Assembly: GCA_907163375.1 (NCBI GenBank)
Contig: CAJQUW010007496.1
Coordinates: 7,501-71,500, forward strand
Direction of reading: 5' to 3'
Origin: Prostheceraeus crozeri
Taxonomy: Eukaryota > Platyhelminthes > Polycladida > Euryleptidae
DNA length: 64,000 nucleotides
The notes under the pieces were generated by a model. The model made no database searches. It saw only the letters and a list, made by a program, of their open reading frames with translations, and was not told the origin of the DNA. This document shows, in pieces, positions 54,500 through 63,889 of the stretch (the stretch's first letter is position 1; each line of letters starts with the position of its first letter). A program made the position numbers and the translations under genes.

Positions 54500-54594
54500 T
54501 TGAAGAAATAACCGATGAATTGACTGATCATGGTAGCAATGCAGAAAGTATGATAGTATTTACAGATCCTCCGCTTCATGACAGCCTTGGAGAG
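54500..54594 (+). CDS. possible internal exon, unknown gene
   Basis: Between an acceptor-like TTTTTGCAG (to 54499) and a donor-like GAG/GTAATG (54595), one frame reads FEEITDELTDHGSNAESMIV and FTDPPLHDSLGE, which looks like ordinary acidic host coding sequence. No ATG, no domain and no neighbouring exon. Confidence 0.25.
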
Positions 54595-54599
54595 GTAAT

Positions 54600-55985
54600 G
54601 TTTGTTAAGTTAACAATTCGATAGCCTGCTATTACTTTCATGCTCAACCTCAACAGTGTTTTCTTAAGCTTGATCATATAATAAGCAACTTGACACTGGT
54701 CGGTTGATTTCAATTAAGACAATGATTTCAACGAACTTTAATGTAAATGGGTCCCCATCACTATTCAGATTCAAGAAATGAAACATAAACTTAGTTAATC
54801 ATAACATTATGCCGATGAAAATTGCATTAAAACTTGAAAGTTCAGCCAAGAGAGCACAATAGGATCTCGACTTTTCTATGAAGACTTCCATTATAATGAC
54901 GGGTTTATGAAATTCCCCTGATAATCATATTGATTTCCGCTTAGTTACGATGCTTATCAGCAAGTATTAATTCCTTTTTGTATCCAGGTTGTTTCATGCT
55001 ACTTATAAAGTGGCTTCGTATCGGTAGTATACAAATTTGCAAAAATTTAGCTTTCTAAAAACTGCTCTGATATTTTTTTGGACAACAGGAACTTGACCCA
55101 AAGTTAAACTCCGCAAAAATCTGAATCTTTTCATGCCAAAATTTTCACTGTATTCAGATACATTTTTAAGTCGACACTCTACCTGGTATATATACCTACT
55201 AATCGAAGGCACTTAGTTTTGACCCTCCCCCAAACGGAATGAGGGTTGAAAGAATGAAATCCTATTCCTTTCCAATTCTGTAAATGATGATATTACTTTC
55301 ATATTTAATTGCTTAAAAGGGCCAGATGAGAGATTGAGGACCCAGTTGTGAGACGAGTTTCGGTCGTTAGTTGTCGTTGAAAAAAACCATTACAATAAAC
55401 TATATTGCTATTTTGTCGACTGTACGATGTGCGATGTGATAAAAAGCCTTAGAAATTGCATATTATATAAAGCATAAGTCACCGATACTATACAATATAT
55501 GTAATATATAATAATATATATGTATATTAAGTTTCAAGAACAGTCATTCAGTAGCTTCTCTGAAAAAATTGTAGACATGACAGCGGTAATATGCAACAAT
55601 TTAATGCAGTACTATCAATCCAAGTGGAAGGAAAAATATTCACATGAAGATTGATGGGGTTTAATTGATGAACATACAATTCGATCTGTAGAATTCTGAC
55701 TATTAGCAATTTCAGTGCGAATATTATGCTAAAGAATTGGCTATTAATAAGGCTCAGCCATCTCAACAACGCTCTTCAAGCTATTCACCAGGCTGGAACT
55801 ACAATATTGATCTGTGTATTGCAAATAATTAACGAAGTGCATTCTAGGGTCAACCTTCATTGAGGTGGATTCGAACATCGCATGGCGTTAGGCAGTGCAT
55901 AGGTGGGCACAGCAACAAACAACATTAGCCAGGCTCCATACCTATTACAAAGAAACAACCTAGCTGCATGATCACAAGTAAAGAC
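54600..55985. other. unassigned
   Basis: A TA-rich patch at 55490-55530. Nothing else seen. Confidence 0.4.
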
Positions 55986-57303
55986 GCGAGTAGTATAGCA
56001 TTTTCCAGACCGAAGCGCACAAATGTGCAGTGAAGACTCATCTCCCTCCCCCCTCCCGGCAAGAAGGACATAGCCAAGGATGTTATGGAGGTGGTCGAAC
56101 CGAAAGGAGGAAACCGACCCCTCCCTCCTCCTGTGAGACGTTGGTTGTTGGCTGCTAGACTTTGGTGTTCCACGTTTTGGGATGACAAAGGTGATTTTTC
56201 GGGGTGAAGGAGTCTTCGCAGAGCATTTTCTATATGAAGAAGAGAGTATTTAAAGGCAAATTAGGACTCTACGTGAAATGTTGGGTCGGTGTGAGAGTTT
56301 GGTTATTGGCTGTGAGACTTTGGTTGTAAAACTTTAGTGTTCCACCTTTAGGATGTGTTTTGGACGTTTTGGGACGAGAAAGGCCATTTTCGGGGTGAAG
56401 GAGTGCTCGCATGGAAAAACGGAGGGCAGATTCGGCGTCTACGTGCAATTTTGCAACAGCAAGTTTTCTTTCAAGCCAATCGGATAGAAAAAGTTCTGCC
56501 TCCCCCCGGCAACGGTAGTTGGGTTTCATGGTTTTGTCTCTAGAATTGGAACGCGATATCGCATGAAGAGACGTCTTTCAGATTTGGAATCCTCGTCGCT
56601 TTCTGCATCAGATGATATAGCAAAAGTTGAGACACGTTTCCTTTCCTGTTTCTGACACTTAGGGTGAAGGAGGCTTCCGAGAGGAAAATAAATGGCAGAT
56701 TCGGACTCAACGTGAAAAATTATTTCTGGTGAGTGACTTCGCCAGTCTCTCTGACATACTTCATTTTTGCTTTCCCCCCCCCCCGGCATGCAAGCAAGCA
56801 GGCAGGCAAAGCAGAGAAGGGTTTGGGAAATAGCAGGAAAGTCGGCTATGAGGTAGGAGTGATGTTTCTCGACCGACTTGTCTCGTTTATATAAGAGGAG
56901 TCTCCACTTACGGGAATCAGTTCTCCTCCCGACTTGGTCGAGGCAGGTGAACTCCGGAGCTCCTACCTATCATAGCATCGGAAAACTCCCAAAACCAAGT
57001 TTCCGTAGGAAACCATGGTAGATTTGTCGATTGGTGCACTCACCTAAGTTGTCAGAGTGAGTGGAAAGCCAGGAGATGGCCTAGTCTACAAGCCATCATA
57101 GTAGGCCCAAACTTTAAAGGCTTCTATCTCTGCTTGTAGGAATCGGATGGACTTTGTTCAACGTTTGTTCGAGAGATTCAGAGCAAGTCATAGACTACCT
57201 ATAAACGCTTTATAAGTAGTGCTAATATACCGAAAAATTAAAATTCGTTATTTGTTGAGGTTTTCTGGGGTTTTCGACCTTTACCGGATTCAACGAAGGC
57301 ATA

Positions 57304-59142
57304 CAGTGTCGGCCAAAAAGATCCGACCACCTTCACATTTTTACAATTTATTTATCTTTTTCAGTCAGGCCATCGTTATTTCATTTAATGTTGTTAATTA
57401 AAAATTAATTATACCGAAACTATATCAAAGTTTGTTTAAATAACAGGAAAAACCATAAGAAACGTGTTGACATTTTTTTGTATTTCAATATTTTGTATGA
57501 TGTCCCTTTGCTTTGAGTACTGCAGAAATCCTGCGAGGCATCGATTCAATGAGATTTGCACAAAATTCGGGAGTTATTTTTTGACACCACGCTTTTTTTA
57601 TTGCGTCGCGTAGACTTTGCGATGATGTTGGTCGAAGCTTGGTTACCTCGGCCTTTAGTTTAACCCAACAGTTCTCGATTGGGTTCAAATCAGGCGAGGA
57701 ACCTGGCCAAGGAGAAAGAAGACTGATATTTTTATCGGAGAACCACTTCTTCACAATTTTCGCTTGATGCGCAGGTGCTCCGTCATGTTGAAACATTTCG
57801 CAGTGATGGACCTGAAGCCAAGTCGGTATTCGATCTCTAATTATATCTATGTATTTGGTAGCAGTCATCGTTTCCTTGTCGTTGAGCAAATGGATACCAG
57901 CACGTCCTCTGGCGGTGATAGCACCCCATATCATGACTGATGGACAACTTCGTACGGAATTACTCACGTAACGTTGATTGTAGCGTTCATTGGGGGGTCG
58001 CCGCACTAAACGTTTGTTTACAGAAAATTGTTTTATCTGAGTCTCATCACTGAACATTATTCGTCGCCATTCTTCTGTTGTCCATCCCTTATGGGCGTTA
58101 CAGAATTCAATTCTATCTCGAATGTTTTTTGAAGAAAGTCGTGGCTTAACAGCCTGACGATAGGCACGCAACCCATATCGTTGCAAACGTCTCCTTATTG
58201 TTCTTGCACTGACTGAAATAGTATGTGGCAAATCAGCCTGAATTTCTGTACTTGAAGTCGTAGGATTCTTAAGGGTAGCACGACGTATTGCATGATCCGT
58301 TTGAGAGCTCGTCACTTTTGGTCTCCCACTCGATTTTCTTGGTAAAAGGCTGCCTGTTTTCTTGTAAACACAAATAATATCGTGGACGGTCGTTTTCGAG
58401 ATGTTCACTTGACTTGCTATTTGCCTTTCACTGCATCCTTTATTAAATAAAAGTTCAATTTGAACACGTTTATCAAGACTTGTTGTTGACATACTGTCAG
58501 AATTTACCGCAGATGACAAAATGCTCAGATTTAACTGCTCCTTGGTTTAATACAGTATTATTGTTTGCTGGAACATCATTCATTGGCTACTTAGTCGCTG
58601 GTTGCTCTCATCTGACGCACCGATAATACAATAGACGGTAGTCTTGTGCGCGCGTGTCAAAACACTCTACCTCTTCCGACAGACAGTCAATAACCGTGCT
58701 GCATGCAAGCGAGTATCCCAGCTATTAACAATAAACTGTATCCAAGCTCTTAAGAATAAACGTACCGCTAATACTGATGGCGTGAAATTATATCTCCTGA
58801 TTTTGTACAGTAATTGATTAAGTAATGTTTCATCATTTTTACCGTACTCGACGTGAGAGAAAGACATACTGTACTAACTAATAAACTCTGACACACCGGT
58901 TACAGATATCATGTTACATGTATCAACTAAATATACATGTAGATACATGTACATACATAGTTCAATAGTAAAAACTACACATACATGTACATTTATAATA
59001 ACATAAAATTCTAGTAAACTATGAAATAACTTTATTATCCTGTCTTATTAAACAATATTCACTGAAATAACGATGGCCTAACTGAAAAAGATAAATAAAT
59101 TGTAAAAATGTGAAGGTGGTCGGATCTTTTTGGCCGACACTG
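57304..59142 (-). mobile_element. nearly perfect DD35E Tc1-type transposon
   Basis: TA at 57302-57303 and 59143-59144. The terminal inverted repeats start CAGTGTCGGCCAAAAAGATC and run 80 bp (57304-57383 and 59063-59142) with a single difference. 1839 bp, with one intact transposase gene. Inserted in the terminal repeat of copy D, hence younger than it. A TACATG-rich tract (58915-59000) lies between the gene and the right end. Confidence 0.95.
57485..58492 (-). CDS. Tc1-type transposase, intact (335 aa)
   Basis: Cuts and pastes the element at TA sites. The start is the ATG at 58492; the frame is open nine codons further. Residues 5-60 form the first HTH (KRVQIELLFNKGCSERQIAS, NISKTTVHDIICVYKKTG), then a GRPKVTS hook. 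Residues 65-125 form the second HTH region (TISVSARTIRRRLQRYGLRA). Catalytic residues: D149 in IMFSDETQI, D237 in MFQHDGAPAH and E273 in DLNPIENCW. I count 35 residues between D237 and E273, so DD35E and not the DD34E of classic Tc1. The C-terminus SMPRRISAVLKAKGHHTKY is complete. No stop or frameshift; full family length. Possibly active. Confidence 0.95.
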   Translation of the reverse strand: MSTTSLDKRVQIELLFNKGCSERQIASQVNISKTTVHDIICVYKKTGSLLPRKSSGRPKVTSSQTDHAIRRATLKNPTTSSTEIQADLPHTISVSARTIRRRLQRYGLRAYRQAVKPRLSSKNIRDRIEFCNAHKGWTTEEWRRIMFSDETQIKQFSVNKRLVRRPPNERYNQRYVSNSVRSCPSVMIWGAITARGRAGIHLLNDKETMTATKYIDIIRDRIPTWLQVHHCEMFQHDGAPAHQAKIVKKWFSDKNISLLSPWPGSSPDLNPIENCWVKLKAEVTKLRPTSSQSLRDAIKKAWCQKITPEFCANLIESMPRRISAVLKAKGHHTKY

Positions 59143-59519
59143 TATATAAGTGTGGATGAGTAAGTCTTCTCATTGGACCAGAGTGATCGGCCATTCCTAA
59201 CTCAGGAGAATTGACTATAGAAAGAAATGTTGCTTTACTTGTAATATTTGCCTTTCGAAAGTATCAGATGCATGGTACGGAGAGTTTCGCTGTAATATTC
59301 CAATGACAGGGTGTCCCTTCGGGACAGCGGATGATGCGTCTGAAGTGTGGCAATGGAGTGTGTCACAATTTAGACCGAAGCCTCTAAGGCAACTCATGTT
59401 GTGCATATGACATAGTTCTCAACGTAGCACTTTGAACGCCAATCGGTTGAGTCTTAACTATCTTGTCATGAGTGCTTATAAACATCTCCATTGTAATCGT
59501 CTTGCCTCTAACAAGGCCG

Positions 59520-59700
59520 CCTTCTAATGCAAATCATGGTGGTCTGAAGTCCACGGCAAGTCTTTGGATGTGTATGCAGAGGGGAAAATAAGATGAAATG
59601 GAATGAAACGGAAGGTCACACTTGTACCACATGCAACACACAACATACTTCTCTCTTTTGTAGCATTCAATCTCTTATCATGCGAATGAAAAGTCGTTGG
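59520..59700 (-). repeat. dispersed ~190-bp repeat, copy 5
   Basis: Starts CCTTCTAATGCA and shares GTCTTTGGATGTGTATGCAG, AGATGAAATGGAATGAA and ATGCAACACACAAC-type blocks with the BC copies. It again marks the inner edge of a terminal repeat. Confidence 0.65.
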
Positions 59701-60106
59701 CATGAACAATAAACGTAGGGACATGAAGAATAAATCTTTGCTTCGTCAACCACCACACTATATCATGCTTCGTTATAGGAATGTTAACCAACTTTAAATT
59801 CATGAACGTTGAAACTCAAAATGTAATTTGCGTTTTCATGACATACCGCATCGTTGACTGATGGAGCTGTCAAGTCAACAGTGAATCAAATGAAAGTAGC
59901 TCATCACGTTTCACAAACGTTAGGTGTGAGTATGTGAAGTTATGTGGGAGATGTAACAGATTGAAACTAAGGGTTGGCAATCACGAAGGAAAGTAGATGT
60001 TTCGTCAATCTGCACCGCATGTGTTATCAGAAGTCTTGTAGGTGTGATTGCCATACGAGACGGTGTTCGACTCTATCTTCAAACGCTGGCGGTATACTCG
60101 CCAAAA

Positions 60107-60487
60107 ATGGATACGCAAGTAAATCGTTGCGGTCAAAACCTGAGTATCCCTATTGATAATTGGTTGCGTCAGCAGCTTGGCATTTTAGAAGACGTTTTAA
60201 GGCAAAAGGATCTTATTCCAACTGAACTATTGCAGTTTTGGCCAGAAAAGAAAACTTCTTATTATAGACCTTTGTATCGCAGCACTCGCTGTTATATTTT
60301 ACAAAGCAAGTATTGTAAAGTCACTTTAGGAGCAACAGTTGAACAGTCAGTTGAAACAGAATTGTCAACGCTAGGTGCAGGCTTTTATTTCTTTCGCATT
60401 GAGGTGCCTGCTGTTTATGTGGGACCTCATCAATCTGATGGTAATTTGATTTCTCTCAATTTGCATATTGCTCAAATTCATCATTAG
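60107..60487 (+). CDS. hypothetical 126-aa protein of element D
   Basis: The first ATG in the frame is 60107 (open upstream to 60044). MDTQVNRCGQNLSIPIDNWL then a helix (QLGILEDVLRQKDLIPTELL), an aromatic strand region (TSYYRPLYRSTRCYILQ) and a C-terminal beta-rich part (FYFFRIEVPAVYVGP). The G-x-x-x-I-P-I-D-x-W turn before a helix recurs in the 62411-62731 protein. It resembles loosely the end of PC4-type ssDNA-binding domains; function unproven. Confidence 0.5.
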   Translation: MDTQVNRCGQNLSIPIDNWLRQQLGILEDVLRQKDLIPTELLQFWPEKKTSYYRPLYRSTRCYILQSKYCKVTLGATVEQSVETELSTLGAGFYFFRIEVPAVYVGPHQSDGNLISLNLHIAQIHH

Positions 60488-60593
60488 CCTAAGTTAACAG
60501 GTCTTGATCACATTGAGAAAGTCATTGATTCATGTGTCAAAGCGTGTCAAGAACCTGTGACCAAACCTAAACGTCGTCGCACATCAAAGAAAG

Positions 60594-60773
60594 ATGGTGT
60601 TACCACCAAAGAGAAGTCTTAAGTATTGTAATCAGTTAGTATGTAGTGAATGTGGAGAACGTGGTCTTGTGCGTTATGTTCAATTAAAACACTGTAATCA
60701 TGTTGTATGTATCTTTTGTTATGTAAAGGACAGTCATCCTTGTAAAGTTCCTGCTCAATGTATCATCTTTTAA
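60594..60773 (+). CDS. RING-like zinc-finger mini-protein (59 aa)
   Basis: ATG at 60594, stop at 60771-60773. The Cys/His layout is C17-x2-C20, then C34-x-H36-x2-C39-x2-C42, then C50-x5-C56. That is the RING-HC spacing except for the last pair (x5 in place of x2). RING proteins act as ubiquitin ligases, and viruses and giant elements often carry short ones; a plain zinc-binding role is equally possible. It lies between two other same-strand genes of element D. Confidence 0.6.
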   Translation: MVLPPKRSLKYCNQLVCSECGERGLVRYVQLKHCNHVVCIFCYVKDSHPCKVPAQCIIF

Positions 60774-60828
60774 TTAAGTCTTTTTGATATTGTAGGTTCT
60801 TATCTTCATAGACAGTGAGAGGATTCCA

Positions 60829-61122
60829 ATGCAGGAGTTGAGTGCTATTGCAATGAGGGAAAGCGATCAAACTGTTGTTAGTGTATATCATAGATTTGCC
60901 TACTGTCCTCAACACAAAGACGGATGGTCACGACGTCATGTGCACGGACTTGATCCTTCTATTTTGATTCATATTGGATTTGTGAATGAAACGTATTTGA
61001 TAAGTGATTTCAAACGATGGCTGTCAGGTTTTCATATTGTTAAATATTGGGAAATGATGCTGAAAGAGAAACGGCAACACTTCAGTTACACATTGATAAC
61101 TTATATTCTCCATGTTGGGTAG
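60829..61122 (+). CDS. hypothetical 97-aa protein of element D
   Basis: ATG-started. MQELSAIAMRESDQTVVSVY, then a His-rich stretch (CPQHKDGWSRRHVHGLD) and SILIHIGFVNETYLISDFKR, a helix-strand mix with several aromatic residues. The next 250 bases (61140-61375) are open in two plus-strand frames and may belong to it or to another gene. No family recognised. Confidence 0.4.
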   Translation: MQELSAIAMRESDQTVVSVYHRFAYCPQHKDGWSRRHVHGLDPSILIHIGFVNETYLISDFKRWLSGFHIVKYWEMMLKEKRQHFSYTLITYILHVG

Positions 61123-61682
61123 ATCGTGAAAGACAAGACTATCATATGCATTGTGATCAAAAGATGTGTTGAGATGAAATGATTTTTGATATGGCTGTAT
61201 GTTTCGGTGAGAGGCATCACCTTTACAGACCATCATCACATTGTAATACTAGAAATAAAGCCACCTTTATTGCAAAAATCTCTTCACGATGGCATTGCAG
61301 TCTCTATGATGTTTATGAACTGTATCTATATTATTGTCAACAGCATGGTAGTTCATTGTACATGTAAATAGAGTCTGAACATGTTTTTACTCCTTGCGAA
61401 TGAGTAATGAACTTTTCATGAACTGTATTCACCGCTGTCTGATTGCTTTGTGAACTTTATTTGACTGATGTTGAAGAAACTTACAGTGGAACATGTTTGT
61501 TATTTCTGATTTATTCATAACGGAAGTCATTGAAGCAATATTTAATCTAGTGAGTGTTAACAACGTTTATAATGACATATCATAAATTGAGTAACCACAT
61601 GTGTGATTTGAGTCTTGACAAACAACGATTCAATGGATTTTTACAAGATTAAAAACTTACATTTAAAGAAAAGATTAATTAC

Positions 61683-61991
61683 ATGAAAATGGCAGTACCT
61701 GAACGCCTTCCCTTCTTCAGAGGAAAAATCGAGAGTTTCGAACCTCAAGATGTGAAGGATAGACTCATTGCTTATATTGAGTTGAAAGATTCACAAAAAT
61801 CACTTCGTTTTGGATCCCATTGCTCAGAATGGATTACTCTTAGTGACCTATTTTATGTACGACATATGGAGAAAATCATGGAGAGAATGGAAGAGGCGAT
61901 GGAAGGAAATGCATATGTTTTTAAACATATAATGATTGAACTGAGTGTGTTTACAACAACGACTTTGTTTGACAGTCAACATGTTGTGTAA
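61683..61991 (+). CDS. hypothetical 102-aa protein of element D
   Basis: ATG at 61683 after an AT-rich leader with CATTTAAAG. Two strands (RLPFFRGKIESFE, DRLIAYIELKDSQKSLRFG) are followed by WITLSDLFYVRHMEKIMERM, an amphipathic helix. The strand-then-W-then-helix arrangement is like the other small D proteins and the end of PC4-like domains. Function unknown. Confidence 0.5.
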   Translation: MKMAVPERLPFFRGKIESFEPQDVKDRLIAYIELKDSQKSLRFGSHCSEWITLSDLFYVRHMEKIMERMEEAMEGNAYVFKHIMIELSVFTTTTLFDSQHVV

Positions 61992-62068
61992 AGTAAATAA
62001 TTCAATGGATGTTTCGTTTTGCTGAGATTCACCTTTTCAATGGGTTATAGAGCAAATTGAGTCTTTCT

Positions 62069-62185
62069 GCCTTGTTACTGATAGGTATTTGTTCGTTAAA
62101 ACGCGCGTGTCGCAACATACGTCACTTTGCTTTGTTATTAATAGGCTTTTGTTCGTCAAAAGGGGCGTGTCATTAAAGTCTTTGT
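62069..62185 (+). repeat. 60-bp tandem duplication in an intergenic region of D
   Basis: GCCTTGTTACTGATAGGTAT with TTGTTCGTTAAAACGCGCGT at 62069 recurs at 62129 as GCTTTGTTATTAATAGGCTT and TTGTTCGTCAAAAGGGGCGT. It lies upstream of the 62411 gene; perhaps a regulatory duplication. Confidence 0.75.
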
Positions 62186-62389
62186 GAAGTGAGTAGCAAC
62201 CACTGGCGCAACGTTTTTCGTTGTGAGAGTACAGTCATTGTGTATGAATAAGAGCGTGTCACCATTGAGTCAGATGAACCACCCACACGGTGAAACGTTA
62301 AAGCTGTCACCGATGATGAACCTGCACTCTTTGTCACGCAACAAAGACAAGGAAAACATGAAAGGGATCTGATTGGAGATAGGTGTGGC

Positions 62390-62396
62390 TATAAAA
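62390..62396 (+). promoter_or_regulatory. TATA box before the 62411 gene
   Basis: TATAAAA, 15 nt from the ATG at 62411. With a usual 25-30 nt spacing, transcription would begin at or just after that ATG, so the second Met (62537) may be the real start. Confidence 0.5.
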
Positions 62397-62410
62397 CGGA
62401 CGACTGAATC

Positions 62411-62731
62411 ATGGCAATCATTTCCATCCTTGCGCTAACCATTCAGTTGCTCGAAGCCATCAAGTCCTCCGCTCTCGCACTGGGTACACTGAACTCCCTT
62501 ACTTTATCATCGGGCAAAAATGCTTTCAATCAAAAGATGACTCATCACGGAAAAGTCATTGCCATAAAAACACCAAGTCATCGGATGGATTATCTGAAAG
62601 TTGTCTCAACACAGTATGGTATCGCTGTACGTGTGCCGTTAGACTATTGGACACGGTTGCAACGAATTCGACATACTCTATTGCAAACCCCTCCCCATTT
62701 TAGGAAAAGGCTTCCATTCCTCTTAAATTAA
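62411..62731 (+). CDS. hypothetical 106-aa protein of element D
   Basis: The full frame starts with a hydrophobic helix (ISILALTIQLLEAIKSSALA) that could be a signal or membrane segment. If the start is at 62537 the protein is 64 aa: KVIAIKTPSHRMDYLKVVST, then QYGIAVRVPLDYWTRLQRIR, a strand, a turn and a helix. The latter matches in style the 60107 protein (LSIPIDNWLRQQLGI). Confidence 0.5.
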   Translation: MAIISILALTIQLLEAIKSSALALGTLNSLTLSSGKNAFNQKMTHHGKVIAIKTPSHRMDYLKVVSTQYGIAVRVPLDYWTRLQRIRHTLLQTPPHFRKRLPFLLN

Positions 62732-63014
62732 AATTCAAATCATCTACATGGGTCCGCGCAGGGACGGAAGATTGTTTACGTTCAATCCCTAACTTGTCGC
62801 CATGACCTTTAAAAATGATGTCCATGTTGATGATGATCAACCATAGTAACACTCTCCACACACTGAGAATGCACCATCGGTCTTTATGAGACGTGGGCCT
62901 TCCGGCCACCTCATCAGGAAAGAAAAATTTACACTCACCATGCCACACATGAACACCACCCTCCATCTTTCTTAGGCATTGAGGAAGCTCTTCACTAAGC
63001 TTTGAATAATTATC

Positions 63015-63344
63015 ATGTGGAAATTATCAGCATGCCTCTATGTGTCATGGAAAAATCAGTGTATTACATTTCATGGTATGAAACGTCATGTTCAGATAAC
63101 TCTAGGACGCTTTCAATCACGAAAGATGCATCGTACTATAACGTCCAACTCTTGTCGTGTGATTAGTTTAGGAGAAGGTATTGCATTCGTTCGCATTCAA
63201 GAGATGATTATACATAATGATCACTGCTACATCGTTATTCCAAAGCCCTCATGGGGACAGTGTAAAGGGGAAGTTCACTCAACCCTCATGTCCTTTGTGA
63301 ATCATGAGTCCCCATCCGCATCATCAACGACATGCGCGAAATGA
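63015..63344 (+). CDS. hypothetical 109-aa protein of element D
   Basis: ATG at 63015. Beta-rich (ACLYVSWKNQCITFHG, HVQITLGRFQSRK, VISLGEGIAFVRIQEMIIHN, CYIVIPKPSW). No family recognised. It directly precedes the TBP-like region. Confidence 0.45.
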   Translation: MWKLSACLYVSWKNQCITFHGMKRHVQITLGRFQSRKMHRTITSNSCRVISLGEGIAFVRIQEMIIHNDHCYIVIPKPSWGQCKGEVHSTLMSFVNHESPSASSTTCAK

Positions 63345-63507
63345 ATATCAGAAGAGACATCGATCTGGAACTGTTGCACTCCCATCTTCCCGATTCAGTG
63401 TATCATCGCGGTCGTCCACAAATGTTGGTCATTCGCATGAGAACGGCCGAAATATTTAAATCTTTCACTGCAGCAAAATACAAGTCCTAGGAAACCTTTC
63501 TCATTCC

Positions 63508-63843
63508 GTGATGCAGTCCATGTGTTACGAATCCGTCAAGAAAATGCGAACACTCATGCCTCATCTATGTCTCAGTCCACTGACATTGAAGAATAAAGTA
63601 GTGTCTGTTCAATTGAAGATGTCAGTGAATCTAGCAAGCATTAAAACCAGCACTCATTTTACATTTTATGAAACTGAACTCTTTCCTGCTGCTTTGATTC
63701 GGAAGTGGCATCCTGTACATATTGCAGTGTTTCACAACGGACATTGTATCATGACTGGTTTACGTGATATCAGTAAAGTAGCTGACATTGTTAAATCTTT
63801 AATGCGTTATCTGTATGAGTCACAGTTAATAGAATCGTGTTAA
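63508..63843 (+). CDS. TATA-binding-protein-like domain (C-terminal lobe) of element D
   Basis: TBP binds TATA boxes as a saddle made of two repeated lobes and recruits RNA polymerase. Here KNKVVSVQLKMSVNLASIKT, FYETELFPAALIRKW and the HIAVFHNGHCIMTGLRDISK segment align in order with the second lobe of eukaryotic TBP (the KIQNMVGSCDV, SYEPELFPGLIYRM and LLIFVSGKVVLTGAK segments), and the final helix is present. The sequence just before it also has a TBP-like flavour. It lies among other small element genes and is far more divergent than a host TBP. The whole belongs to an element treated as a fossil, so its state is not analysed. Confidence 0.75.
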   Translation: MMQSMCYESVKKMRTLMPHLCLSPLTLKNKVVSVQLKMSVNLASIKTSTHFTFYETELFPAALIRKWHPVHIAVFHNGHCIMTGLRDISKVADIVKSLMRYLYESQLIESC

Positions 63844-63889
63844 TCACATGATGTGCTTTGAATGAGTCATCCCATTGCTGATGAACTAT

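Noticed and set aside
61179-61371. Two overlapping plus-strand ORFs of about 61 codons
   Set aside because: Both frames are open at once and neither has a recognisable feature; one may be an extension of the 60829 gene, but this cannot be decided.
62877-62925. Hammerhead-like CUGAUGAG on the minus strand followed by a GC stem
   Set aside because: After the stem there is no GAAA element and no pairing stem I, so it does not fit the ribozyme fold.
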